Below, piece by piece: positions 1-7,793 of a stretch of DNA of 64,000 bases. This DNA comes from Pseudomonas sp. NC02. GTDB taxonomy: Bacteria; Pseudomonadota; Gammaproteobacteria; Pseudomonadales; Pseudomonadaceae. The stretch spans positions 3,224,001 to 3,288,000 of the forward strand of contig NZ_CP025624.1 of the NCBI RefSeq assembly GCF_002874965.1, given 5' to 3'. A program made the translations under genes and the position numbers. The notes under the pieces were generated by a model. It was not told the origin of the DNA and made no database searches. It worked only from the letters and a program-made list of their open reading frames with translations. Within the stretch, counting starts at the first letter, position 1; each line of letters opens with the position of its first letter.

Positions 1-205
1 GCTTGTCGTGGGCCACCTCGTTGTAGCCTTCACGTTGCAGGCGAGCAGAGGCATCCAGTTCGGTCAGGCCATCCTTGGTTGCCCGGACATTGGCGAGGGT
101 TGCCGAGAGGCCGTTCTGGGCTTCGCGGGCGGCACGCATCGACAGCTTGGTGTCGGTATCCGTGCCGTTTTTCTTGTGCAGTTTCGGGTTTTTTACTGCG
201 CTCAT
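1..205 (-). CDS. mgtA: Magnesium-transporting P-type ATPase MgtA, N-terminal part (cut by window edge)
   Basis: Only the first 68 codons are present; the gene continues beyond base 1. The protein starts MSAVKNPKLHKKNG and reaches a segment with L-T-E-L-D-A-S-A-R-L-Q-R-E-G-Y-N-E-V, which matches the cation-ATPase N-terminal domain of MgtA/MgtB inner-membrane Mg2+ importers (family knowledge). The start is the ATG at 203-205, preceded by AGGAG at good spacing. The catalytic P-type ATPase motifs would lie outside the window, so the assignment rests on the N-terminus alone. The 5' leader (206 upward) holds a strong hairpin. Confidence 0.72.
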   Translation of the reverse strand, partial: MSAVKNPKLHKKNGTDTDTKLSMRAAREAQNGLSATLANVRATKDGLTELDASARLQREGYNEVAHDK

Positions 206-335
206 TGTGTGTACTCCTGTCGCCAATTTTTCGACAAAACATACCCGGTACTTACCTGATGACAGGCGAGCGAAAGCATGCCGAGTCGCTGACTTCGCGA
301 TCGGTTTAAATAAAGTGTTGGGTAACTTTCTACAG

Positions 336-375
336 GCCCGCTAACAGCGCGTTAGTTAACTAGCGCGCAGCGGGC
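336..375 (-). promoter_or_regulatory. Hairpin in the mgtA leader
   Basis: GCCCGCT (336-342) pairs with AGCGGGC (369-375), and inside these GCGCG pairs with CGCGC around an AT-rich TTAGTTAACTAG centre. It lies about 130 bases upstream of the mgtA start. No T tract follows on either strand, so a plain terminator is unlikely. A leader or attenuator role is inference; mgtA leaders in other bacteria are regulatory, but no homology is claimed. Confidence 0.4.
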
Positions 376-451
376 TACTACTGGCTTCGTCCATAGAGAA
401 CTCCAGCTAATCAATCAACGGATAATCAGGAAGTTGCTGTTTCCAGCTGGC

Positions 452-745
452 TTATGCCGCGCGAGCGTCCACGTAGAGGCTCAGCATCAGGCTCGCTTGC
501 GCGACCAGGCTGGAAACGTCCCGTCTCTGTGGGTCTTGAGGGTCGGCGTGATCCCATTGCTGGACCAGGTGGCCGGTGGTGGGGCAGATACGCCAGTGTG
601 CTCGGGGAGTCGGGCACACGCGGGGGGATGAGGTCACAAAGGTGCTGCGGGTAGGGGAGAAGCCTACGGGCTCGCGGCACAATTTGGCACGCAGGGCGTT
701 AGCCAGCGTACGCAGATCAGGTAAAACAATCAGTTGAAAGGTCAT
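452..745 (-). CDS. Hypothetical 97-residue protein upstream of mgtA
   Basis: No family is recognised. The product begins MTFQLIVLPDLRTLANALRAKL, with a hydrophobic/amphipathic first 25 residues, then a Pro/Cys/Thr-rich middle (three Cys) and a hydrophobic tail. GAGGTG precedes the ATG by about 4 bases. It is on the same strand as mgtA, 247 bases upstream, so co-transcription is possible. Several overlapping frames are also open here, so coding is plausible but not proven. Confidence 0.4.
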   Translation of the reverse strand: MTFQLIVLPDLRTLANALRAKLCREPVGFSPTRSTFVTSSPRVCPTPRAHWRICPTTGHLVQQWDHADPQDPQRRDVSSLVAQASLMLSLYVDARAA

Positions 746-1143
746 AACACACCTCGGGACCGGACTGGCATCCGGTGAGGCAGTTACGTTGGAGCGTCAG
801 GCTCTAGCGCAGCTTACTCGGCCGGAAAGGCGAGTCCCGTCATTTTTTCTGGGTTTGGCGCCCGATTCGCCGCATTCACGGTGATCGGACAACGACTAGA
901 TACTGTGTCCATTGGCTTCTTTTGTGAGGTTGAAAAATGGCCCTGAGTTGCAGGCACGGGGAATTTACTCAGGCAGTTACCGGATGTCAACGTTTAATGA
1001 CTTAAATTGTTACTGGTTCAGAGTTTGTTCAGATAGAAGGTTGGGGGAAGTTGCAATATCAAGTGTGCTTATTGATAAGTGGCCGGTGTGTGGAAGGTAG
1101 GTGAAGTAACAATAGCCGGATAACTTATCGCGGGGTTCCAAAG
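746..1143. other. Gene-poor stretch, nothing recognised
   Basis: Open frames here are short, lack good ribosome sites and resemble no family. A 22-codon frame starts at about 937 behind a GAGG, but nothing else supports it. No RNA gene or terminator with a convincing stem was found. The repeat element begins at about 1144. Confidence 0.5.
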
Positions 1144-1600
1144 CCTGCGTTCGGCCAGCGTGGTTTAACGGGGCGCCCAAGATCAACAGCAAGAGCACAG
1201 CGGCCTACCGGCCGGCTTGAGTGTTGAAGAGCAAAATCAAAAGCTAAAGCGGGCACGGTTCAAATGTGGGAGCGGGCTTGCTCGCGAAGGTCGTTAACGA
1301 TGACGTGGGTATTCTGGATGAACGCGGCGCTCTCAGGTTTTTCGCGAGCAAGCCCGCTCCCACAGAAAGCAGATCTGTTTTCGCTCTGGTCTTTGCTTTT
1401 GCTTTTAACACTCAGGTCGGCTTTCAGGCCGCCGTGCTCTTGCTTTTGATCTTGATCTGACTGCCCCAATAAGCCCGAGGCCGAACGCAGGTATTGCGGA
1501 GCCCTTTGCCCACTTTGGGCTGGGCCGGCATTCCGGCTTTTCCAAAGTGAGCCGCTGTAAGAGCGGAACCAAAGGCCGCCGTTACCCAAATAACGGATAT
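1144..1600. repeat. Composite inverted repeat with REP core (copy 1)
   Basis: A core REP hairpin (1265-1364) is flanked by arms that are inverted, diverged copies of each other. The left arm (about 1144-1240) contains CCTGCGTTCGGCC and AGCAAGAGCAC; the right arm (about 1395-1600) contains the same on the other strand. Bases 1401-1498 are identical, in reverse complement, to 60414-60511 in copy 2. The right end, ATAACGGATAT, is shared with copy 2 and stops 6 bases before the lysE-family stop codon. The left terminal arm is badly decayed. An open frame across it (1260-1658, minus) is a repeat artefact. Confidence 0.8.
1265..1364. repeat. REP/BIME hairpin
   Basis: TGTGGGAGCGGGCTTGCTCG at 1265 continues to 1288 and is perfectly inverted at 1341-1364. 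The 52-base centre is unrelated. This is a classic fluorescens-group paired REP, the same family as at 50155-50244. Confidence 0.92.
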
Positions 1601-1606
1601 GCCCCC

Positions 1607-2218
1607 TCAAATCCCCCGCAACGCCAAAATCGCCAAATACAGCAGCACCACCCCACAAGCCCCATAGCTAACCCTCTGCCACATGGGCGAAGCATTCCGC
1701 CGCAGCAAATTGACCAACCCCGCAATCAAAAAACACGACAACACCGAAGCCAGCATAAACCCCGCAAAAAACATCAACGTCTGCCCATGGCTAGGCGCCG
1801 CCCCGACTATCCCCGATAACGCACTCCCCAGCGCCCCCCAATAGACAATGTTCTTCGGATTGGCCAGGGAAATCGCCGCCCCCACCACCAGCGCATTCTG
1901 CCCGGACCTGGCCGGCGCACTCCCGGCCTCTGGCAAGCGCCAGGCATCCATCAGGCTGCGAATCCCGAGCCAGGCCAGATACAGCCCACAAACGGCCGTC
2001 AGCGGCACCCGCACCGACTCATGCTGGATCAACAACGCCATGCCCGTAAGCCCGATCACCGCCCACACGGCATCGCCCACCAGCGAACCGATCTGCACCA
2101 ACAGCGCAGGGGTAAACCCATGCAGCAGCCCACGGCGCAGCGTCTCCGCCAGCACCGCCCCCGGCGACAGGCAAAACACAAACCCAAACACCAGCGCCGA
2201 AAAAAAGATCGTCAACAT
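1607..2218 (-). CDS. LysE-family amino-acid exporter
   Basis: The 203-residue protein is hydrophobic throughout, with about six membrane segments, and begins MLTIFFSALVFGFVFCLSPG. The N-terminal S-P-G-A-V-L-A-E-T-L-R-R-G motif is typical of LysE/RhtB inner-membrane exporters of amino acids and their derivatives. The substrate cannot be read from sequence. AAGGAAGGCAGG precedes the ATG. An AraC regulator lies 74 bases upstream on the same strand, a pairing often seen with these exporters. The stop codon nearly touches the composite repeat. Confidence 0.9.
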   Translation of the reverse strand: MLTIFFSALVFGFVFCLSPGAVLAETLRRGLLHGFTPALLVQIGSLVGDAVWAVIGLTGMALLIQHESVRVPLTAVCGLYLAWLGIRSLMDAWRLPEAGSAPARSGQNALVVGAAISLANPKNIVYWGALGSALSGIVGAAPSHGQTLMFFAGFMLASVLSCFLIAGLVNLLRRNASPMWQRVSYGACGVVLLYLAILALRGI

Positions 2219-2292
2219 GCCTGCCTTCCTTCAAGTGATGGCCGGCATTTTAGGGAAGGGTGTGTAAGTCGTCTTGAACCAGATTGCGCTTT

Positions 2293-3084
2293 TCAGCCCT
2301 TGAGCACGCGTTGATAGCGCCCCGGTGTGATCCCGTAGGCCGCCCGGAAATGCCGATTCAGATGGCTCTGGTCAGCAAACCCCAAGGCATGGGCAACCTG
2401 CGACGCCGCAACGCCTGAGCGCAACAGCCCCTTGGCGCGCCGGGTACGCAGTTGCATCGCCCACTGGCGTGGACTCAGCCCGGTTTCTTTCTGAAAAGCC
2501 CGCAGCAGATGGAATTTCGACAGGCCCAACTCGTCACCAAGGGTCTCGAGTGCCACCGCCTGGTGCAGGTTTTCAGCCAGCAATTCCTGGGCCTTGATCA
2601 CCAACCCGCGTCCCACCGCAGTGCTGCCAGGCAAGCGGACGCCGCTGCAACCGACGACTTCGCCGAGCAGCACCACCAGGGCTTCCTCACTCAGCTCACG
2701 GGCCAGCGGATCGGCACTCAACGCACCTTCAATCGCCCCGGCGAGTTTCATCGCCAACGCCGGCTGGAAGCACAGCGAACGGTCGAACTCCAGGTGCGCC
2801 AGACCCAGATCAGCCGCCAATTGCTCGGCAGTCGCATACAAGCTGACAAACCGCCACGGCTGCCCTTCGGCCGCGCCGCCGCCTTGAATCTGCCCCGGGT
2901 TGTACAGGGTGATGCTGCCTGGGCCGGCCTCGAAGGTGCGACGATCCAGCCACACCTGTTCCTCGCCGAGCAGGTTGACGCCGATCACGCATTCATCATG
3001 GCTGTGGCGGGCAAATGTCAGGCCGGTGCAGGTGGTGCTGCTGACTTCGTAGTTGCCCAGCCAGGCGTGCTGCATGGAACTCAT
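2293..3084 (-). CDS. AraC-family regulator with AraC-binding N-terminal domain
   Basis: The 263-residue protein has an N-terminal cupin-like sensing domain (roughly residues 15-150, with H-S-H-D near 27-30) and a C-terminal pair of helix-turn-helix motifs (about 165-260, including ALGFADQSHLNRHFRAAYG). It most likely controls the LysE exporter downstream on the same strand; that is inference from position. No good ribosome site precedes the first ATG, and a second ATG three codons in is equally possible. Confidence 0.9.
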   Translation of the reverse strand: MSSMQHAWLGNYEVSSTTCTGLTFARHSHDECVIGVNLLGEEQVWLDRRTFEAGPGSITLYNPGQIQGGGAAEGQPWRFVSLYATAEQLAADLGLAHLEFDRSLCFQPALAMKLAGAIEGALSADPLARELSEEALVVLLGEVVGCSGVRLPGSTAVGRGLVIKAQELLAENLHQAVALETLGDELGLSKFHLLRAFQKETGLSPRQWAMQLRTRRAKGLLRSGVAASQVAHALGFADQSHLNRHFRAAYGITPGRYQRVLKG

Positions 3085-3164
3085 TGAGGGGGCTCGCTGT
3101 GACCGTTGCCCGCGAGCATACGCCGGAAAAGGGCTTCAGATCGACTACTCGCCCGGCTCTTCGG

Positions 3165-3635
3165 TTACGGCGTGGCGATGCGATCAAGCTCGGCCTTGAT
3201 TTCGATGGGACTGAGGCTGGCGAACGGAATCTCGAAAAAAGCCCGGCAGCGCCGTTCAATGATTTCCAGGGTGGCGCGGAACGCGGCGTCGACCTGGGCT
3301 TCATCGCCTTGAACATCCGACGGGTCCTCCAACCCCCAATGTGCCTTCATGGCCGGGCCGAAATACACCGGGCAAGCTTCTCCAGCAGCCTTGTCGCATA
3401 CGGTGACGACGATGTCTGGCGGGCTGCCTTCAAAGGCGTCGTTGCCCTTGCTGTACAAGCCTTCGGTGCTGATGCCGGCGGCTTTCAGCGTGGTCAGGCT
3501 GCGTGGCAGCACCTGGCCCTTGGGGAAGCTCCCGGAGCTGATGGCCTGGAAACCGTCCGGCGCCAGATGGTTGAACAAGGCTTCCGAGAGAATGCTGCGG
3601 CAGCTGTTGGCGGTGCACATGAACAGGACTTTCAT
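3165..3635 (-). CDS. arsC: Arsenate reductase ArsC, low-molecular-weight phosphatase type
   Basis: The enzyme reduces arsenate to arsenite in the cytoplasm. The 156-residue protein starts MKVLFMCTANSCRS; C-T-A-N-S-C-R (residues 7-13) is the phosphatase-type P-loop with the nucleophilic Cys. Further cysteines in T-V-C-D-K-A-A-G-E-A-C suit the intramolecular disulfide relay recycled by thioredoxin or a similar donor. The ATG at 3633-3635 has GGAG 8 bases upstream; the in-frame TTG one codon earlier is less likely. It is the last gene of arsR-arsB-arsC, 13 bases after arsB. Confidence 0.95.
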   Translation of the reverse strand: MKVLFMCTANSCRSILSEALFNHLAPDGFQAISSGSFPKGQVLPRSLTTLKAAGISTEGLYSKGNDAFEGSPPDIVVTVCDKAAGEACPVYFGPAMKAHWGLEDPSDVQGDEAQVDAAFRATLEIIERRCRAFFEIPFASLSPIEIKAELDRIATP

Positions 3636-3648
3636 CAAGCGAACTCCG

Positions 3649-4932
3649 TCAGAAACTCAGGCGCAAGGCCAGGGCGGCGAGGGTGATCAACAGTACCGGC
3701 AGGGTCAGCACGATCCCGACCTTGAAGTAGTAACCCCAGGTGATGGTGATGCCTTTGCGTGCCAGGATGTGCAGCCAGAGCAAGGTCGCCAGGCTGCCGA
3801 TAGGGGTGATTTTGGGGCCGAGGTCGCTGCCGATCACGTTGGCGTAGATCATCGCGTCCTTGACCACGCCCACGGCGTGGCTGGCCTCGATGGAGAGCGC
3901 GCCGATCAGCACGGTTGGCAGGTTGTTCATCGCCGAAGACAGCAGCGCGGTGAGTACACCGGTGCCCAAGGCCGCGCCCCATACGCCATAGCTTGCGAAG
4001 GTGTCGAGCCAGGTCGCGAGGTAGTCGGTCAGCCCGGCGTTACGCAGGCCGTAGACCACCAGGTACATGCCCAGGGAGAAAATCACGATCTGCCAGGGCG
4101 CTTCCTTCAGCACCTTGCGGGTGGAGATTTTGTGGCCCTTGGCGGCGATCACCAGCAGTAATATGGCGCAGGCGGCAGAAATTGCGCTGATGGGAATACC
4201 CAGCGGTTCCAGGGCAAAGCAGCCCACCAGCAGGATGCCCAGCACCCACCAGCCGGCGCGGAAGGTGGCGCGGTCGTGGATCGCACTGGCAGGGTCGTCG
4301 AGGTCGGCCGGGTCGTAGGTTTGCGGAATGTCCCGGCGGAAAAACCATAGCAATACGGCGAGAGTCGCGGCGACGCTCACCAGGTTCACCGGCACCATCA
4401 CTGCGGCGTATTCGTTGAAGCCGATCTTGAAATAGTCGGCCGAGACGATGTTCACCAGGTTGGAGACTACCAGCGGCAGGCTCGCGGTGTCGGCGATAAA
4501 CCCGGCGCCCATGACGAACGCCAGGGTGGCTGCCGGGGAAAAGCGCAACGCCAACAGCATCGACATCACGATGGGCGTGAGGATCAGCGCCGCGCCGTCG
4601 TTGGCGAACAAAGCCGATACCAGCGCGCCCAGCAGCACCATGTACGCGAACAGTCGCCGACCGCGCCCACGGCCCCAGCGCGCCACATGCAAGGCAGCCC
4701 AGGCAAAGAAGCCCGCCTCATCCAGCAGCAGGCTGATGACGATCAACGCGACAAAGGTCCCGGTGGCGTTCCAGATGATGTGCCACACCACCGGGATGTC
4801 GGCCAGGCTGATAACCCCACAGGCCAGGGCCAGGATCGCACCCATCGTGGCGCTCCAGCCCACGCCCAGGCCCTTGGGCTGCCAGATGACCAAAATGATG
4901 GTGAACAGAAAGATAGCAACGGCAACAAGCAT
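3649..4932 (-). CDS. arsB: Arsenite efflux permease ArsB
   Basis: This 427-residue inner-membrane protein has about 12 membrane segments and expels arsenite (and antimonite). It matches the ArsB length, and has the characteristic [12 protein letters not shown] and [12 protein letters not shown] segments. It is not the Acr3 type. GGAGAG precedes the ATG. It sits 18 bases after arsR and 13 before arsC, so one transcript is expected. No arsA or arsH is adjacent. Confidence 0.95.
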   Translation of the reverse strand: MLVAVAIFLFTIILVIWQPKGLGVGWSATMGAILALACGVISLADIPVVWHIIWNATGTFVALIVISLLLDEAGFFAWAALHVARWGRGRGRRLFAYMVLLGALVSALFANDGAALILTPIVMSMLLALRFSPAATLAFVMGAGFIADTASLPLVVSNLVNIVSADYFKIGFNEYAAVMVPVNLVSVAATLAVLLWFFRRDIPQTYDPADLDDPASAIHDRATFRAGWWVLGILLVGCFALEPLGIPISAISAACAILLLVIAAKGHKISTRKVLKEAPWQIVIFSLGMYLVVYGLRNAGLTDYLATWLDTFASYGVWGAALGTGVLTALLSSAMNNLPTVLIGALSIEASHAVGVVKDAMIYANVIGSDLGPKITPIGSLATLLWLHILARKGITITWGYYFKVGIVLTLPVLLITLAALALRLSF

Positions 4933-4950
4933 GAAAAGCTCTCCGCAGGA

Positions 4951-5307
4951 TCAGCAGCAGGCGCTGGCCCGTTGTGGTCGGTCACCCATGGTTTCCAGAC
5001 GCTGGGCGTCTGTTTTTAACCAGGCTTGGTTGGCTTGCAGGGTGGTGTCGAGCACTGCCGTCACCCACTCCGGCAAGGCCGGGTTGAGGCGGTAATAAAT
5101 CCACTGGCCCTGGCGACGGTCCAGCAGCAACCCGCAACTGCGCAGTTGCGCCAGGTGGCGGGAGATTTTCGGCTGGCTGTCGTCCAGAGCATGGATCAAT
5201 TCGCACACGCAAAGTTCGCCTTCACGCAGGATCAACAACGTCAGCCTGGCGCGGGTGGCGTCGGCCAGGCATTTGAAGACGTTGGGCGGGGAGAAAAGAT
5301 CTGACAT
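4951..5307 (-). CDS. arsR: ArsR/SmtB-family arsenite-responsive repressor
   Basis: The 118-residue protein is a winged helix repressor. E-L-C-V-C-E-L (about residues 30-36) is the ArsR metalloid-binding cysteine motif just before the recognition helix D-D-S-Q-P-K-I-S-R-H-L-A-Q-L. The C-terminus ends in A-C-C. The start chosen is ATG 5305-5307 (MSDLFSPPNVFKCLAD); an in-frame ATG 20 codons upstream would translate through the operator palindrome and is rejected. First gene of the ars operon, expected to repress itself. Confidence 0.95.
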   Translation of the reverse strand: MSDLFSPPNVFKCLADATRARLTLLILREGELCVCELIHALDDSQPKISRHLAQLRSCGLLLDRRQGQWIYYRLNPALPEWVTAVLDTTLQANQAWLKTDAQRLETMGDRPQRASACC

Positions 5308-5324
5308 GGTCAGTGCCTTGATAC

Positions 5325-5356
5325 ATATGGAAATACGAATATACGGATTTCCATAT
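5325..5356 (-). promoter_or_regulatory. Palindromic operator of the ars operon
   Basis: ATATGGAAAT (5325-5334) and ATTTCCATAT (5347-5356) are a perfect 10-bp inverted repeat with a 12-bp AT-rich spacer, 18 bases upstream of the arsR ATG. Size and position suit a dimeric ArsR repressor site; binding by this ArsR is inferred. Confidence 0.7.
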
Positions 5357-5484
5357 ATATTAGTCAAACCTTGTTTCGATTGACCTGCGTCAAGTGCCCG
5401 ACAATCGATGACAAGTGGTTGAAATTAAACTGAAACACAAATGTCCTAAAGTGCCTGCCCATTGGTGATGAAGGAAGAAAACGT

Positions 5485-5700
5485 GTGACCCGTGCCACTC
5501 GCAACCTGCGCAAGACCCTGGATTCCGTCGCGGACAATAACGAAACCGCGGCGTTTGACCTGATGCGCGCCGTCGAAAAGCTCAGCGATGAAGTGCTGCG
5601 CCAGCGCCTGCTCAATACCATCCACCGGCTCAACCAGGACGCCCACGAACTGCGCGAAGCCCGGGACGCGGTGGAGCGGGTGTCGGTCAAACTGGCTTGA
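5485..5700 (+). CDS. Small helical protein of unknown function
   Basis: The 71-residue product starts VTRATRNLRKTLDSVADNNE and is charged, probably all-helical, with no Cys and no membrane segment. The start is a GTG; AAGGA 10 bases upstream supports it. An ATG at 5468 in another frame encodes only MKEENV before stopping across this ribosome site, so it might affect initiation. It is flanked by the divergent ars operon and azlC. No family recognised. Confidence 0.7.
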   Translation: MTRATRNLRKTLDSVADNNETAAFDLMRAVEKLSDEVLRQRLLNTIHRLNQDAHELREARDAVERVSVKLA

Positions 5701-5772
5701 GCACGATCGTTCAAGACAATCCCTGATACCGCTGGCATGCTTGTCGACTGACTGTCGATGAGCTTGTTGTGT

Positions 5773-6468
5773 ATGCCTAACGCTCTGCCTCTGAATGCCT
5801 TTTCCCGTGGCGCGATTGCGATCATTCCATTGTCCCTGGCGTGTGCGCCGTGGGGATTGCTGGCCGGTTCGACTGCAATTGATGCCCAATTCACGCCGCT
5901 GGAAGCCCAGGGGCTGTCGACCATCGTGTTTGCCGGTGCCGCACAATTGGTGGCCATCGGTATGGTCAAGAGCGGCGCCAGCCTGATTTCGATCCTGCTG
6001 ACCACCTTGCTGCTGACCTCCCAGCATTTGCTCTACGGCATGCACATGCGTCCCACGCTGTCGCCGCTCAAGCCAAGGTGGCGCATGAGCCTGGGCTTTT
6101 TGCTGACCGACGAATTCTTCGCCCTGGTCAGCCAGTACGACCGCCAGACCTTCAATCGCTGGTACGCCCTGGGCGTCGGCCTGACGTTCTATATCATCTG
6201 GAACGTCTTTACCTTCGCCGGCATCGTGCTCGGCAAAAGCATTCCCGGGCTGGATCAACTGGGCCTGGAATTCTCGATCGCAGCGACCTTTATCGCCCTG
6301 ATCACCCCGGTAGTGCGCGACGTGCCGACCATCGTCTGCGTAGCCGTGTCGTTGCTGTGCTCGGTTTGGCTGAGCTACCTGCACTGGGAATCGGCGGTGG
6401 TGGTGTCCGGTGTGTTGGGGATGAGCGCAGGGTTTGCCTGCAAGCGGCTGGGAGTAGGGCAGCAATGA
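5773..6468 (+). CDS. azlC: AzlC-family branched-chain amino-acid exporter, large subunit
   Basis: The 231-residue inner-membrane protein has about six or seven segments and AzlC hallmarks: A-C-A-P-W-G-L-L-A-G-S near the start and V-F-A-G-A-A-Q-L-V-A-I, then S-Q-H-L-L-Y-G-M. With AzlD it exports branched-chain or related amino acids (family knowledge). The start at 5773 is preferred over an ATG five codons earlier because a GAG lies upstream, but this is weak. It overlaps azlD by 4 bases (ATGA). Confidence 0.92.
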   Translation: MPNALPLNAFSRGAIAIIPLSLACAPWGLLAGSTAIDAQFTPLEAQGLSTIVFAGAAQLVAIGMVKSGASLISILLTTLLLTSQHLLYGMHMRPTLSPLKPRWRMSLGFLLTDEFFALVSQYDRQTFNRWYALGVGLTFYIIWNVFTFAGIVLGKSIPGLDQLGLEFSIAATFIALITPVVRDVPTIVCVAVSLLCSVWLSYLHWESAVVVSGVLGMSAGFACKRLGVGQQ

Positions 6469-6776
6469 TCTTCGTGATGATTTTTGGCATGGGTTTGATC
6501 GTGTTTCTCAACCGCTACCTGTTTCTCGAGCCGCGCCTGCCGGTGCGCCTCAATCGCGGGGCGCGGGAGTTTCTCGGGTTTGCCGTACCGGGGATGCTCA
6601 CCGCCATCTGCGGCCCGATCATTTTCCTGGCTGATCACAAGCTCAACCTGAGTGTGGGCAACCCCTACCTGCTGGCCGGAATCAGCGCCGTGGCGTTGAT
6701 GTTCTGGACCCGTAGCGTGCTGATCACCGTGTTGCTGAGCATGGCGCTGTTCTATCTGTTCCGCTGGCTGCTCTGA
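6465..6776 (+). CDS. azlD: AzlD-family exporter small subunit
   Basis: The 103-residue protein has about four hydrophobic segments with the AzlD layout: short N-terminal helix, V-R-L-N-R-G-A-R-E-F-L-G-F-A-V-P-G-M-L-T-A and a final hydrophobic stretch. The start overlaps the azlC stop as ATGA, a usual sign of translational coupling for a two-subunit transporter. Confidence 0.9.
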   Translation: MIFVMIFGMGLIVFLNRYLFLEPRLPVRLNRGAREFLGFAVPGMLTAICGPIIFLADHKLNLSVGNPYLLAGISAVALMFWTRSVLITVLLSMALFYLFRWLL

Positions 6777-6811
6777 CCAACAAACTCCTGCTACGGGGGG
6801 AGCAAAACCAA

Positions 6812-6841
6812 GGCAAAAAAAAGCCTGCGGGAGGGCAGGCT
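6812..6841 (-). terminator. Rho-independent terminator for the 6929-7189 gene
   Basis: AGCCTGC (6822-6828) pairs with GCAGGCT (6835-6841); read on the minus strand the stem is followed by eight T. On the plus strand there is no T tract after it, so it mainly serves the minus-strand gene. Confidence 0.85.
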
Positions 6842-6928
6842 GGAAGGGAGACTTCTTAAAAATGAGCCTGCCGACTATAGGCGGCGAGGCCTTCCTTCAC
6901 AGTGAAACAAAGTTCATGAATCTGTCAG

Positions 6929-7189
6929 CTATTCGATAACCGGGGCGGCGGCTTTCTTGTTGGCTTTCGCCTCGGCCGCCAGGCATTCCAGGGCAAATTG
7001 CTCGGTGTAGGTCATCTGGATCGGGGTGCTTTCGCCCTTCACGGTGCGCTCGCCGTCAAGGATGTAGCGGATGCGCTTGTCGGTCACGCCGATGCGTTTG
7101 GCGATCCACGAAGGCGTCTGGCCGATGCGGCTGATCAGCTTGTCGGCGTAGTCGGTGGAGGGGTTGTAGCGCTCGGCATTGGGTGTCAT
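6929..7189 (-). CDS. Small helix-turn-helix protein
   Basis: The 86-residue protein contains S-W-I-A-K-R-I-G-V-T-D-K-R-I-R-Y-I-L-D-G (about residues 27-46), which fits a Cro/CI-like helix-turn-helix, followed by T-Y-T-E-Q-F-A-L-E-C-L-A and a Lys/Ala-rich tail. It probably binds DNA, but its target is unknown. No partner is adjacent; its own terminator follows. Confidence 0.75.
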   Translation of the reverse strand: MTPNAERYNPSTDYADKLISRIGQTPSWIAKRIGVTDKRIRYILDGERTVKGESTPIQMTYTEQFALECLAAEAKANKKAAAPVIE

Positions 7190-7298
7190 GGGGTTTCCGG
7201 GTAAAAGCGGGTTCGTAAGTAGGCGGCAGGGTGACGCAATAATCCTTCGGTGTCGCCTGCTAATGGTACAGTCGCGTTTTTTCCAAGGAAGCTTCGGT

Positions 7299-7652
7299 AT
7301 GCGGATGGTGGTAATTGGCGCTTTGGTCCTGGCATCGCTGGCCGGTTGCGCGGGCTCGAAGATGAAAGAGGCGCGTACCGGCGCGCCCTACAAAACCCTG
7401 GCCTCGGACAAGGCTCCGCTGGTGGTTGCCCAGTGCATCCAGTTCGGCTGGCAGGATGAAGCGGTGTTCGGGGTGGATGCCGGTGGTTTCATGGAGCCTG
7501 CACAGGCTGGTGGCTTCACCATCTACACCACGGCAGGTGACTATTTTGTCGACGTGCGCAGTGCCGGCGCCGGCGCCTCCGTCAACTATTACGCGGCCCA
7601 GGATGACTATCCGGCCAAGCGCCGCCTGGCGGCGCTGGCGACCTGCCTGTAA
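7299..7652 (+). CDS. Small lipoprotein
   Basis: The 117-residue precursor has a lipobox L-A-S-L-A-G-C (Cys about residue 17) after a short hydrophobic signal, so the mature protein is anchored in the envelope. The rest contains C-I-Q-F-G-W-Q and a C-terminal A-T-C-L. The start at 7299 is supported by AAGGAAG and places the signal peptide at the N-terminus; longer in-frame starts would bury it. Function unknown. Confidence 0.8.
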   Translation: MRMVVIGALVLASLAGCAGSKMKEARTGAPYKTLASDKAPLVVAQCIQFGWQDEAVFGVDAGGFMEPAQAGGFTIYTTAGDYFVDVRSAGAGASVNYYAAQDDYPAKRRLAALATCL

Positions 7653-7677
7653 TCCATTCCGTTAGAAAAGTTCAGAA

Positions 7678-7710
7678 ATGCCCTGCGGACAGTCCCGCAG
7701 GCATTGTTTT
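7678..7710 (+). terminator. Terminator after the 7299-7652 lipoprotein
   Basis: ATGCCCTGCGG and CCCGCAGGCAT form a bulged stem with an ACAGT loop, followed by TGTTTTAG. Confidence 0.65.
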
Positions 7711-7793
7711 AGTATTTTCCCGCTCACCCGGCGTGACGGCTCTTTACCGGTACAGGGATGTCGAGGCCGGAGCGTCGGGAGGGCAACTGTTTT

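Noticed and set aside
912..1100. 62-codon plus frame in the gene-poor stretch
   Set aside because: No good ribosome site, no recognisable pattern and atypical codon use for the surrounding genes.
1260..1658. 132-codon minus frame, and the matching frame at 60236-60637
   Set aside because: Both are translations of the composite repeat; shared protein sequence comes from the 98 identical bases, with no ribosome site and REP hairpins inside the frame.
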